Positions 7,786 through 16,300 of a DNA stretch of 64,000 nt are shown in pieces. Source of the DNA: JAFGPS01 sp964570855 (GTDB lineage: Bacteria > Planctomycetota > Phycisphaerae > Sedimentisphaerales > Anaerobacaceae); assembly GCA_964570855.1 (NCBI GenBank), contig CAZMZR010000003.1:7976-71975 (forward strand), written 5' to 3'. Numbering within the stretch: the first letter of the stretch is position 1; each line of letters starts with the position of its first letter. A model generated the notes under the pieces. It had not been told where the DNA came from, did no database searches, and saw nothing but the letters and a program-made list of their open reading frames with translations. A program made the position numbers and the translations under genes.

Positions 7786-8256
7786 TCAGTCTTCCTTTTC
7801 TAATGCCTCTTTCAGATTCAATCCTTCTTCTTTCATGTGTTGCTCGGTAGCCTCAATCTTATATTTATGTTTTTTGTGCATTCTCACAAATAACCAGCGG
7901 GGAATCCTCAGGCTACCTGTAGCGCTAAAAATGCAATTATCCTCACCCTTTGGCTCAATAAGAAATTTATTCTCCGGCACTAAAAGTGATAATGGAAACA
8001 ACGACCTGTATCGAATTTCTCTGTTCCGTACAATTTTTGTTATACGAAATTTAAGTTTATGCAAATCGCCATGAAGATATTCCTCTGCATAAATGATTGA
8101 GCCTTCCTGCAAAGGTTTGCCCTTAATCCAGCGAATATCTACATGGTCGGGGTGCCAGGCCCTGTAAGCCCCCCCATCTTTCAAACACCGGATCAGCCAC
8201 TTGAACACCCTTTCCGGCGATGTATGTACTTCAATTGAATCTTTCAAATTAATCAT
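7786..8256 (-). CDS. SRPBCC (START-like) lipid/ligand-binding domain protein
   Basis: From the ATG at 8256 the protein has 156 residues and fits the polyketide-cyclase/SRPBCC fold: an initial strand (INLKDSIEVHTSPERVFKWL), then GAYRAWHPDHVDIRWIKGKP, and alternating strands to a C-terminal helix. The pattern of residues before the first helix is that of hydrophobic-ligand-binding proteins. The start is chosen from the ribosome-binding site AGGGGGAAGG just upstream; a longer frame to 8319 would run into the tRNA gene. The enzyme or ligand is unknown. Its C-terminus is highly charged. Confidence 0.75.
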   Translation of the reverse strand: MINLKDSIEVHTSPERVFKWLIRCLKDGGAYRAWHPDHVDIRWIKGKPLQEGSIIYAEEYLHGDLHKLKFRITKIVRNREIRYRSLFPLSLLVPENKFLIEPKGEDNCIFSATGSLRIPRWLFVRMHKKHKYKIEATEQHMKEEGLNLKEALEKED

Positions 8257-8279
8257 GTTAGGCCTTCCCCCTAAAGAAT

Positions 8280-8362
8280 GCCCAGGACTGGAGTCGAACC
8301 AGCACGAGATTGCTCTCACTAGCCCCTCAAGCTAGCGCGTCTGCCTATTCCGCCACCTGGGC
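8280..8362 (-). tRNA. tRNA-Leu (anticodon GAG)
   Basis: On the minus strand the 83-nt sequence folds as a class II tRNA: acceptor stem GCCCAGG/CCTGGGC, D-arm with GGCAGACGCG, anticodon stem CTAGC/GCTAG around loop TTGAGGG (anticodon GAG), a long variable arm, and T-loop GGTTCGACTCC. The CCA end is not encoded. It lies between the SRPBCC gene and queE. The GAG anticodon is not a target of queuosine modification. Confidence 0.95.
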
Positions 8363-8396
8363 TTTAATGTCGATTATCGGGAAAAAATACAGGTTG

Positions 8397-9080
8397 TCAA
8401 CTACCTTTTTGATTGTCCCAGAGCAGGATATGCAGCCGCTGGCTAAAAGCAAAGCCGGTGCGCTTGCATAAATCGGCCACAACAGGAGCTTTTTTAAGAA
8501 GTTCATCTCTGGTAGCCGCCTGCGGCATGAGCATCACTTTTTCCAAATCGACATTCGTTAGTTTATCTATTGTCTTTTCTATCTCAGAAAAGTCCGACTC
8601 AACATCAACTACAAATTTTAGTTGATAATTATAATTGTCAATCAATTCACCAAGAACCGCCATATCGAGTCTCGAATCCTCGTGAATCGCTGCAAGTCCC
8701 TCCTCATCCGGAACTGAATTACTTAACTTTGGACTTATACTCATTAAATCACACGGCATATCCGCAATATATGCAATGCCGGCGGTCTCGATTGTTACGT
8801 GTTTTTCAGTATCTTTAAGTTCTTTTACCAGTTCAGGCAGATCTGAATTTATCATCGGTTCACCGCCGGTTATTACTACATATCTGCAAGGCCATTCCTG
8901 AACTTTACGAACTATTTCGGCAATGGTCTGCCGCCGCCCTGCTTCTTTGGACCAGGCGTATTTCGTGTCACACCATCGGCATCGCAGGGGACAACCCGCC
9001 AAACGCACAAACACGCTGGGGACACCTGCCATAAATCCTTCGCCCTGTAAAGAATAGAATATTTCATTGACTGTCATCAT
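8397..9080 (-). CDS. queE: 7-carboxy-7-deazaguanine synthase
   Basis: QueE is the radical SAM enzyme that contracts 6-carboxytetrahydropterin to 7-carboxy-7-deazaguanine in queuosine biosynthesis. The N-terminus VNEIFYSLQGEGFMAGVPSV is diagnostic. The cluster-binding cysteines sit in CPLRCRWCDT (CxxxCxxC) and are followed by VVITGGEP. At 227 residues it has the normal length. The start Met is followed by a second Met, and either could be used. queC lies 27 bp upstream on the same strand, so the two are co-transcribed. Confidence 0.95.
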   Translation of the reverse strand: MMTVNEIFYSLQGEGFMAGVPSVFVRLAGCPLRCRWCDTKYAWSKEAGRRQTIAEIVRKVQEWPCRYVVITGGEPMINSDLPELVKELKDTEKHVTIETAGIAYIADMPCDLMSISPKLSNSVPDEEGLAAIHEDSRLDMAVLGELIDNYNYQLKFVVDVESDFSEIEKTIDKLTNVDLEKVMLMPQAATRDELLKKAPVVADLCKRTGFAFSQRLHILLWDNQKGS

Positions 9081-9107
9081 TTTTGCAACAGGCAGTAAAA
9101 AACCCGG

Positions 9108-9812
9108 CTAAATATTATCAATATATTCAATCGGATCCTTTTGCCCTGCTTCGGTGAAGCCTTTTAATCTCAGCCGGCAAGAATCACATCGCCCACAACT
9201 TCTACCCTGCCTGTCCGGGTCGTAGCAACTATGCGTCAGGGAATAATCTACGCCGAGTTCGGTACCTTTGAGAATAATCTGGGCCTTAGTCATATTAATG
9301 ATAGGAGTATGGATAAAATATTGTCCTTTACCCTTAACAGCAGCAGCAGCAGTGGCAAGATTGGCGGTTTTCTCAAAAGCCGTAATAAATTCTTCACGAC
9401 AGTCAGGATAGCCACTGTAATCGGTCGAATTGACACCGATAAAAATGTCAAAGGCGCCCAACACCTCAGCCCAGGCAAGCGCATAGCTTAAAAATATTGT
9501 GTTCCGAGCGGGTACATAGGTCAACGGAATTTCTTCAGAATTGCTTAGATCGGTTCTGTTTTTCGGCACGGCAATATTTGAATCGGTAAGTGCTGAACCG
9601 CCAAAAGCAGCCAAATCTATATCGATAATGCGATGTTCAACGGCTTGAAGATATTCAGCAATTTTTTTTGCGGCTTCAATCTCCCGCTTATGCCGCTGAC
9701 CATATCGAAACGTCAAAGCACAGCATTGAAAATGTTCGCTTCGAGCTATAGCAAGCGTAGTGGCCGAATCAAGGCCGCCACTTAACAAGACAACTGCTTT
9801 TTTCTCTTTCAC
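9108..9812 (-). CDS. queC: 7-cyano-7-deazaguanine (preQ0) synthase
   Basis: QueC converts the QueE product to preQ0 with ATP and ammonia. The PP-loop is VVLLSGGLDSATTLA near the N-terminus and the C-terminal zinc-binding cysteines are in CYDPDRQGRSCGRCDSC. Length (234) is normal. The start is GTG at 9812, supported by CGGAG eight bases upstream. It precedes queE on the minus strand; queF lies 400 bp away on the opposite strand. queD, which makes the QueE substrate, is not in the window. Confidence 0.95.
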   Translation of the reverse strand: MKEKKAVVLLSGGLDSATTLAIARSEHFQCCALTFRYGQRHKREIEAAKKIAEYLQAVEHRIIDIDLAAFGGSALTDSNIAVPKNRTDLSNSEEIPLTYVPARNTIFLSYALAWAEVLGAFDIFIGVNSTDYSGYPDCREEFITAFEKTANLATAAAAVKGKGQYFIHTPIINMTKAQIILKGTELGVDYSLTHSCYDPDRQGRSCGRCDSCRLRLKGFTEAGQKDPIEYIDNI

Positions 9813-9853
9813 AAATCAACTCCGGTTAAAAAGACGATTTTCACTCAGTGGGG

Positions 9854-9976
9854 CTATTCGGGAAATATCCTAATATCGTTAATCTCAGAATTCTGCATTT
9901 TCTTTATGAAACCAATACTTAACTCTTCATTCGTTACATTCATGCCTTTGTTCGTCTCAACCACAGGTTTATTCAA
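9854..9976 (-). pseudogene. Possible 40-codon ORF or 3' remnant upstream of queC
   Basis: From a TTG at 9976 (AAGGA ten bases upstream) a 41-codon frame encodes a product with protein-like composition, including ETNKGMNVTNEELSIGFIKK, and ends TAG 41 bp before queC. I do not recognise it. It may be a tiny gene or the tail of a decayed one. Confidence 0.25.
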
Positions 9977-10028
9977 TTCAATTGCTTCCTTTTAAAAAAT
10001 TAATCACTTAAACAAGAATTATTGATAG

Positions 10029-10184
10029 TAACCATATCCCCTCTTAATATCACAACCATCGGAATAATAAATATAACTGACCTTCCGGTCCCATGCAATA
10101 CTTTTAGCAGGAGTGCCCCCGACAGCAGACGGGACATTATTTGTTATTATCCATACCAAATTATTGCTTGTTTTACATTAATAT
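10029..10184 (-). pseudogene. Possible decayed gene tail
   Basis: A 50-codon open stretch without ATG reads VPSAVGGTPAKSIAWDRKVS and then YIYYSDGCDIKRGYGYYQ before a stop. The alternation of aromatic and polar residues looks like the C-terminus of a beta-rich secreted protein rather than random AT-rich translation. With no start and no ribosome-binding site it is best read as gene debris, if it is coding at all. Confidence 0.25.
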
Positions 10185-10228
10185 AACGATTATATTATTA
10201 GTGAAGAACTGATAAGAGAGGCCAAATA

Positions 10229-10582
10229 ATGAGTAAACGGGCAGAAATAGAATTATTCGACAATCCCCGTCCTGAACGAGACTATTGTATTATAATAAGA
10301 TCACCTGAATTTACAAGTGTTTGCCCTCGAACAGGCCAGCCGGATTTTGGGGAAATTGTCATCGAATATTGTCCCGATAGATTGTGTATAGAATTAAAAA
10401 GCTTGAAATTCTACCTGCAGGGTTATCGCAATAAAGGAATTTTCTATGAAGCTCTTACAAACGATATTCTTGACGATCTGTCCGGTAGATGTGAACCACG
10501 CTGGATGAAGGTCACATCCCGATTCACACCTCGTGGCGGAATAACGACCGAGGTGGTAGCAGAATATAGAGTTAAAAAATAA
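10229..10582 (+). CDS. queF: NADPH-dependent preQ0 reductase, short form
   Basis: QueF reduces preQ0 to preQ1, the base inserted into tRNA by Tgt. The 117-residue length corresponds to the single-domain (Bacillus-type) enzyme. The nucleophilic cysteine lies in FTSVCPRTGQPDFG and the family motif E(L/S)KSxK is ELKSLKFYLQGYRNKGIF. GAGAGG upstream of the ATG sets the start. It is divergent from queC-queE, so preQ1 synthesis is gathered here without queD. A zinc-ribbon gene follows 25 bp downstream. Confidence 0.95.
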   Translation: MSKRAEIELFDNPRPERDYCIIIRSPEFTSVCPRTGQPDFGEIVIEYCPDRLCIELKSLKFYLQGYRNKGIFYEALTNDILDDLSGRCEPRWMKVTSRFTPRGGITTEVVAEYRVKK

Positions 10583-10607
10583 AGTATTTCTTATCTGAGG
10601 TGACAAA

Positions 10608-11111
10608 ATGGCAATAGTATTTCACTGTGAGCATTGTGGCAAAGAAATAAGAGCGGCTGATAATGCCGGCGGGAAATGGGGAAAGTGTCCTACTTGTCAA
10701 CATAAAATTTATGTTCCCAGTTTGGGCGATGATGAAGAGTTGAAGCTTGCTCCGGAAAATAACAGCGAACTGGAAAGAGAAAAAAAATTAATGGCAGAAA
10801 CATATCGACTCACCCAAGACATACTCAAGGAAAGAGACATCCCGGAAGGGCCATCGGCACCCGCAGGAGCAGTCTATGAAATGAGTGAAAACGAGTTGAA
10901 AAAAAATATTATAATGTACCTTCGTCAAATGGAAAACGGAGAACTGGACGAAGCAGAAAGAACCGCCGCCTTAATATCTCCATACAAATCCAAGGTCACT
11001 GAAATAATCGACAGAATCGCACTCAGTGAAATACCCGAACCACAATTATCCGATATCGCACCTCAAGTTCTATCGGGTTTGATAAGAACATTACGTTCGA
11101 AAATAAGCTAA
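10608..11111 (+). CDS. Zinc-ribbon protein of unknown function
   Basis: The 167-residue protein begins with a zinc ribbon: FHCEHCGKEIRAADNAGGKW then KCPTCQHKIYVP, two CxxC pairs about 18 residues apart. The rest is helical and charged, with no enzyme motif. Zinc ribbons of this style, with the GKxGKCP turn, head many planctomycete proteins of unknown role. A GAGG ribosome-binding site precedes the ATG. It is 25 bp behind queF and probably shares its transcript, but nothing ties it to tRNA modification. Confidence 0.7.
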   Translation: MAIVFHCEHCGKEIRAADNAGGKWGKCPTCQHKIYVPSLGDDEELKLAPENNSELEREKKLMAETYRLTQDILKERDIPEGPSAPAGAVYEMSENELKKNIIMYLRQMENGELDEAERTAALISPYKSKVTEIIDRIALSEIPEPQLSDIAPQVLSGLIRTLRSKIS

Positions 11112-11313
11112 ATACAGAACAAAATACCATAAACTTAAAAAACACTTCCTGCAGATAAATCCGAAGTGATTTTATCGGCCGCTGTAGTTTTTTTAAAATT
11201 AGTAAAATCCCCGGATTTGGCTCTAATGAAACCATTTCTTATATTTTACGTAGAAGAAATAGTTAAGAAACAACCCCACCAAAATAGTATAACAACTTGG
11301 AGGGAAATTTATT

Positions 11314-13086
11314 ATGTCCTTTGAGACAACTGCAGTACATGTGACACATGAAACCATCAGCAAAGTCGGCGGAATAGGTGCCGTCCTACAGGGCTTCTTC
11401 ACATCCAAGTCCTATCTTAACGCTGTCAGTCGATCCATTCTTGTTGGACCATTGTTCACCACCGAAGGTTTTGTACACGAACGACTCGGTGAGAACAGTG
11501 AAGTTCTTTATTCATCGATGGACGGTTTTGTAAATACAGGATATGTCCAGGCCTTTAGGAAAATCGAAAATTTCTATAATACGGGCATTATATACGGCAG
11601 ACGAACATTCACCGATAAGGAAACGGGTATAAAAAGCTCGCCCGAGGTTGTACTGATCGATGTACGACACATGGATAAGCATCCGGTTAACGAATTTAAA
11701 AAACGTCTTTTCGAGGAATTCGGAGTACAAAGCAATTTATACGAACATCTGTGGGAATTCGAGCAATATATAAGATTGGCTCCGGCGGCGATTGAAGTGC
11801 TTAAAGCAATCGGAGCCGCCGAAGATTCAACAATCATTATTGCACACGAGTTTATGGGAATGGCCACCGCTTTGGCAGCCATTCTTGAGCCATCCTGCAA
11901 CTTCAAGACTGTTTTTTATGCTCACGAGGTTGCTACAATGCGCCGAATAGTGGAAGAACATCCCGGTCACGACACGATGTTCTATAATGTTATCAGGCAG
12001 GCACATAAAGACAGACTGTATGTTAACGATGTATTCGGAGACCAGAATTCTTATTTCAAGCATTCACTTGTTGAAGCATCAAAATACTGTGACCATATAT
12101 ATGCCGTGGGCGACTATGTGGTGGACGAACTGCGCTTCCTCGCACCTGAATTCGAAACAGCCAACATCGACGTTGTATATAACGGGATACCGGCTTACCA
12201 AACCAGTGTCGCAGAGAAGCGTGCGTCAAAAGAAAAACTTCAACGATATTGTGAAAATCTTTTAGATTATAGACCGGATTTCATATTCACACACGTAACA
12301 AGACTGGTACGAAGCAAGGGAATGTGGCGAGACCTGCGTGTGCTCGAACATATAGAAAAAGAATTCAGAACCCAAGGTAAAACAGGAGTATTATTCGTTC
12401 TTTCGACCGAAGTTTCGTCAAGGCGGAACCGTGATATTTGCACAATGGAATCTACATACAACTGGCCTGTAGCTCACCGTGAGGGTTGGCCTGATTTGTC
12501 CGGCGGGGAAGCGAATTATTATACAGCAGTACAGGAGTTCAATGCCAAAAGCAGGAATATCAAAATCATATTCATCAATCAGTTCGGTTTCGAACCTCAA
12601 AAGTGCGGCAGAAGGATGCCCGATGATATAGAATTTATGGATATTCGCAGGGGAAGCGACGTCGAATTTGGTCAGAGTATTTACGAACCGTTTGGGATTG
12701 CCCAGCTTGAACCGCTGACTTTTGGCGGTATATGTGTCTTTAGCAGCGTTTGTGGATGTTCAGGCTTTTTGCGAGATATCACCTGTGGAGAAGCAATAAA
12801 GAACATTATTATCGCCGATTACACCAATCTTGGAATGCATGATTTTACCGAAATCGAAGACCTATTACAAATTGACCGGGCCGTACGAGACCGGATAGAA
12901 GCAAGTGAGAGTGAGAAGGTCGCAATGCAAATATGCTCTCGGCTGCCGAAAAATGATGCTGAAATCGAGAGTATGATCCAGGCCGGTTTTGAACTTGCAA
13001 AAAATATGAGCTGGGACATTGTTGTAAATGACTATCTGCTGAGTAGTTTGCAAAAAAAACCGGACAAAATCCACGTGACACCATAG
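11314..13086 (+). CDS. Glycogen/starch synthase-like GT-B glycosyltransferase
   Basis: The 590-residue enzyme has the two Rossmann-like halves of a GT-B glycosyltransferase. The glycogen-synthase glycine loop is KVGGIGAVLQGF near residue 17 (KxGGL in bacterial GlgA). A conserved HEFMGMATALAA (about 178) and YAHEVATMRRIVEEHPGHD follow. The C-terminal half carries VYNGIP (about 290), FTHVTRLVRSKG, and the donor-binding E-x7-E motif YEPFGIAQLEPL (about 466). The long insertions and E-x7-E spacing make it closer to eukaryote-like (GT3) and large GT5 synthases than to E. coli GlgA. It probably extends alpha-1,4-glucan from a nucleotide glucose. AACTTGGAGGG precedes the ATG. No other glycogen gene is nearby. 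Confidence 0.8.
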   Translation: MSFETTAVHVTHETISKVGGIGAVLQGFFTSKSYLNAVSRSILVGPLFTTEGFVHERLGENSEVLYSSMDGFVNTGYVQAFRKIENFYNTGIIYGRRTFTDKETGIKSSPEVVLIDVRHMDKHPVNEFKKRLFEEFGVQSNLYEHLWEFEQYIRLAPAAIEVLKAIGAAEDSTIIIAHEFMGMATALAAILEPSCNFKTVFYAHEVATMRRIVEEHPGHDTMFYNVIRQAHKDRLYVNDVFGDQNSYFKHSLVEASKYCDHIYAVGDYVVDELRFLAPEFETANIDVVYNGIPAYQTSVAEKRASKEKLQRYCENLLDYRPDFIFTHVTRLVRSKGMWRDLRVLEHIEKEFRTQGKTGVLFVLSTEVSSRRNRDICTMESTYNWPVAHREGWPDLSGGEANYYTAVQEFNAKSRNIKIIFINQFGFEPQKCGRRMPDDIEFMDIRRGSDVEFGQSIYEPFGIAQLEPLTFGGICVFSSVCGCSGFLRDITCGEAIKNIIIADYTNLGMHDFTEIEDLLQIDRAVRDRIEASESEKVAMQICSRLPKNDAEIESMIQAGFELAKNMSWDIVVNDYLLSSLQKKPDKIHVTP

Positions 13087-13211
13087 GAATTTACCATTTT
13101 AACCATATTTGCAGATCAGACCGGATATAATGGAAATCCCTCCCAATCATATCAACAGCCCATAAAACACCGGGTTCTATATAATCTCTTTATAAAAATC
13201 ACTAAAAAACC

Positions 13212-13240
13212 TTGATAAAAGGTTATTTTTGTGTTAATAT
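13212..13240 (+). promoter_or_regulatory. Candidate promoter of the large protease gene
   Basis: TTGATA (13212-13217), a 17-nt spacer and TAATAT (13235-13240) form a good sigma-70-type promoter with a start near 13247. Its -10 box overlaps the left arm of a long inverted repeat. Confidence 0.5.
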
Positions 13241-13315
13241 AAGTAAATATAAATAAAGTCTATGTTGGCTTGTCATAGTGAGTTTTATTCTCAATAGCCC
13301 TTATATTTACTTATA
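13238..13315. repeat. 15-bp perfect inverted repeat, 48-bp spacer
   Basis: TATAAGTAAATATAA (13238-13252) and TTATATTTACTTATA (13301-13315) are exact reverse complements. The left arm covers the end of the -10 box and the likely start site of the protease promoter, and the right arm lies in its leader. This could be paired operator half-sites bridged by a repressor, or a leader hairpin. A C4-A4-G8 run (13351-13366) follows just upstream of the gene. Confidence 0.55.
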
Positions 13316-13385
13316 GTCTCAAAACTCAATGAAGCTCACACATATTACCACCCCAAAAGGGGGGGGAATCAATAGCAGTTAACAT

Positions 13386-16300
13386 ATGAAAAAGAAAAGA
13401 CTTACAAACCTCGCTATATACTTGCTCGCACTGGTTTTCGCACCAATTATATCCGCTGATGTAACGGAACGATTTGCCTCCGACGAAATTATCGTAAAAT
13501 TCCGTGAAAATGCCGCTAATATCATTGAAAAACAATTAGACAACCCGGTCGATACTATCAATATATCTCCACAGATAAGCCAGCTCAATACAAAGTACCA
13601 AATAAGGCAGATAAGCCCTCTTTTAAAAGGCTTTCGAACCAAACATCAACAGCTACAATCACTCAGTCATAAAAGAGCTGACCTTTTAACGCAGAAAGAT
13701 AAACGCATTCTCAGAAGACTACAGCGAATGCCCGCGAACGGAACAATCCCGAATCTTGAACGAATCTACAAGATAAAACTCGATTGTCCGACCGAACAAT
13801 CACTCCAGGAAGCTCTTGAGGCCTATAGAAATAATCCAGAGGTCGAATATGCCGAGCTAAATTATAAAGCATCAATAGAATCCGCTCCTAATGATCCTTT
13901 ATATATTAATCAATGGTCACTGAGCAAAATAAATGCACCGGATGCATGGGATATTTACACTGGAAGCTCAAAGATAATCGTTGCAGTCTTAGACACAGGT
14001 GTAGATTATGATCACAGAGATATAGCGGGTAATATGTGGATCAACGATGATGAATACGAAGGCATTGAGGGAATCGATGACGACGATAACGGTTACATTG
14101 ACGACCTGTATGGCTATAACTTTATCTATAATACTGAAGATCCATTTGACGATCATGGTCATGGAACACACTGCGCAGGTATAATCGCCGCTAAAGGTAA
14201 CAATGAACTCGATATATCCGGAGTATGCTGGAACACCAGGATAATGGCCCTGAAAGCCTTCAACTACGATGCAGGTGGATACACACACGACTTAGTTGAA
14301 GCAATTTTTTACGCTGTAGCAAACGGAGCTGATATTATTTCCAACAGTTGGACAATCGATGATGTGCCTAACGAATTACAGTCAATCAAAGAAGTGTTTG
14401 AATATGCCTACAGCCAGGGAGTAATATCAGTTGCAGCAGCCGGTAATCAAAACACAGATTCACCAAGATATCCAGCTTATTATCAGAATGTAATTTCCGT
14501 AGCAGCAACTAACTCACAAGACGACAGGTGGATTGATACTAATACCGGTTTAGGTTCTAATTATGGCGATTGGGTGGATATAGCAGCACCTGGAGTTAAT
14601 ATTTTGTCACTAAGAGCTTCAAATACCGGAGAAGGCGTACTCTATAACCAATATGCAACCAGTTTAACTGGCACTTCTATGGCCTGTCCCCATGTTGCAG
14701 GTGCCTGTGCACTTTTACTATCCGCTAATCCAACGATGAAATATCGCGAAGTTTATAATAAACTTATTGAGACAGCCGACCCGATTTCACCGGGAATTTG
14801 CAGATCAAATGGACGTCTTAATCTTTCCAAAATAATGCAGGCAGTAGTGCCCACTCAAGGATATATCAATTTTGATCAAGATTATTATACCCATACAAGT
14901 AAAGTGGGTTTATTGTTGTCGGACCGAGACCTTAAGGGCAATGGTAGCCATGAAGTCACCGTCACAACTCAAAAAGGGGATATAGAAAATATAGTACTAT
15001 ACGAAACAGAAGCTGCTTTTGGTGTATTTACCGCTAAAATTTCTATCAACACAGGATCACCCAATATAAACGATGGCATATTACAGGCATCTTCCGGTGA
15101 AATTATTACCGCAACATATTTTGATCCCGATGAAGGTTTGGGTAATTCGACATCCACGGATATCGCCTTCATAGATTATGAAGCACCGATATTAACAAAC
15201 ATGCAAATTGAAGTTCAGGCACGCCAGGCTACGATAACGCTGACAACCAATGAATCAACCAAAGCTATAATCCGTTACGGATTGGTACCTGACGATGAAC
15301 AATTCACTTCGTCCGAAAACCTTACTTTGACTACGGGTCACACTTTCACGCTTCAACCTCTCAATCCTGAAACAGATTACTACTTTGTTATTGATTTGAT
15401 CGATGTGGCGGGAAATGAAGTCTCAGTCGAAAATAATAACCAGTATTATTTGTTTTCAACATCTTCAGATACTATCGGTTTCCGCGTGCCGGAGGCTTAT
15501 TCAACCATTCAGTCAGCAATAAATAACGCTTCCGACGGGGATACGATATGGGTCGCCGACGGTCGCTATACCGGCACAGAAAATAAGAATATAGACTTCA
15601 AAGGAAAAGCCATCACCGTTAAAAGTGAAAACGGACCTGATAACTGTATTATTGACTGCCAAAGCCAGGGGTTCGGATTTTACTTCCGCATGGGTGAAGG
15701 ACTTAACTCAGTCCTGGATGGTTTCACTATATGGAATGGAAACGTCAGTGGACGCGGCGGGGGAATTTATTGCGACCAAAGCAGCCCTACAATCATCAAC
15801 TGCATTTTCTCGGACAATACAGCCGGACAATATGGTGGTGGAATGTATAACTTCAATAACAGCAATCCATTATTAATTAACTGCTTATTCGCACAAAACT
15901 CCGCAGGCACAAATCAATCCGATTCCGGCAACGGCGGAGGAATCTGCAATCTTGCTAATAGCAATCCAACACTGATTAACTGCGAGTTCTTCAAAAATTC
16001 TGCTACTTACCAAGGAGGTGGAATATATAATGAAGAAAACAGCAGTCCAACTATAATTAAATGTTTCTTCTACGAAAACGATTCAAGAAACGGTGGTGGT
16101 ATATATAACTTCTCTAACAGTAATCCGGTACTGACCAACTGCATATTCGTTGACAATTCTGCCAAATTCGGCGGTGCTATACAAAATGCCTCTTCAATTA
16201 ACCTCGAGCCTTCGATAACCACTCTTATTAACTGCACATTATTCAGAAACAGTGCCGAAAAAATGGGCGGCGCAATTATGAACTCCTCGGGCGGCGCTTC

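Larger units (their letters stand above)
9813..10228. other. Intergenic region with apparent gene remnants
   Basis: This 416-bp spacer separates the divergent queC and queF genes. On the minus strand it holds two open, protein-like stretches (9854-9976 and 10029-10184), annotated separately. I looked for a preQ1 riboswitch before queF and queC and could not recognise one. Confidence 0.45.

Noticed and set aside
8257..8319. N-terminal extension of the SRPBCC protein
   Set aside because: It overlaps the tRNA-Leu gene; a strong ribosome-binding site precedes 8256.
9990..10228. preQ1 riboswitch upstream of queF
   Set aside because: No H-type pseudoknot with the conserved A-rich tail could be recognised; the GC-rich patch near 10100 is better explained by a coding remnant.
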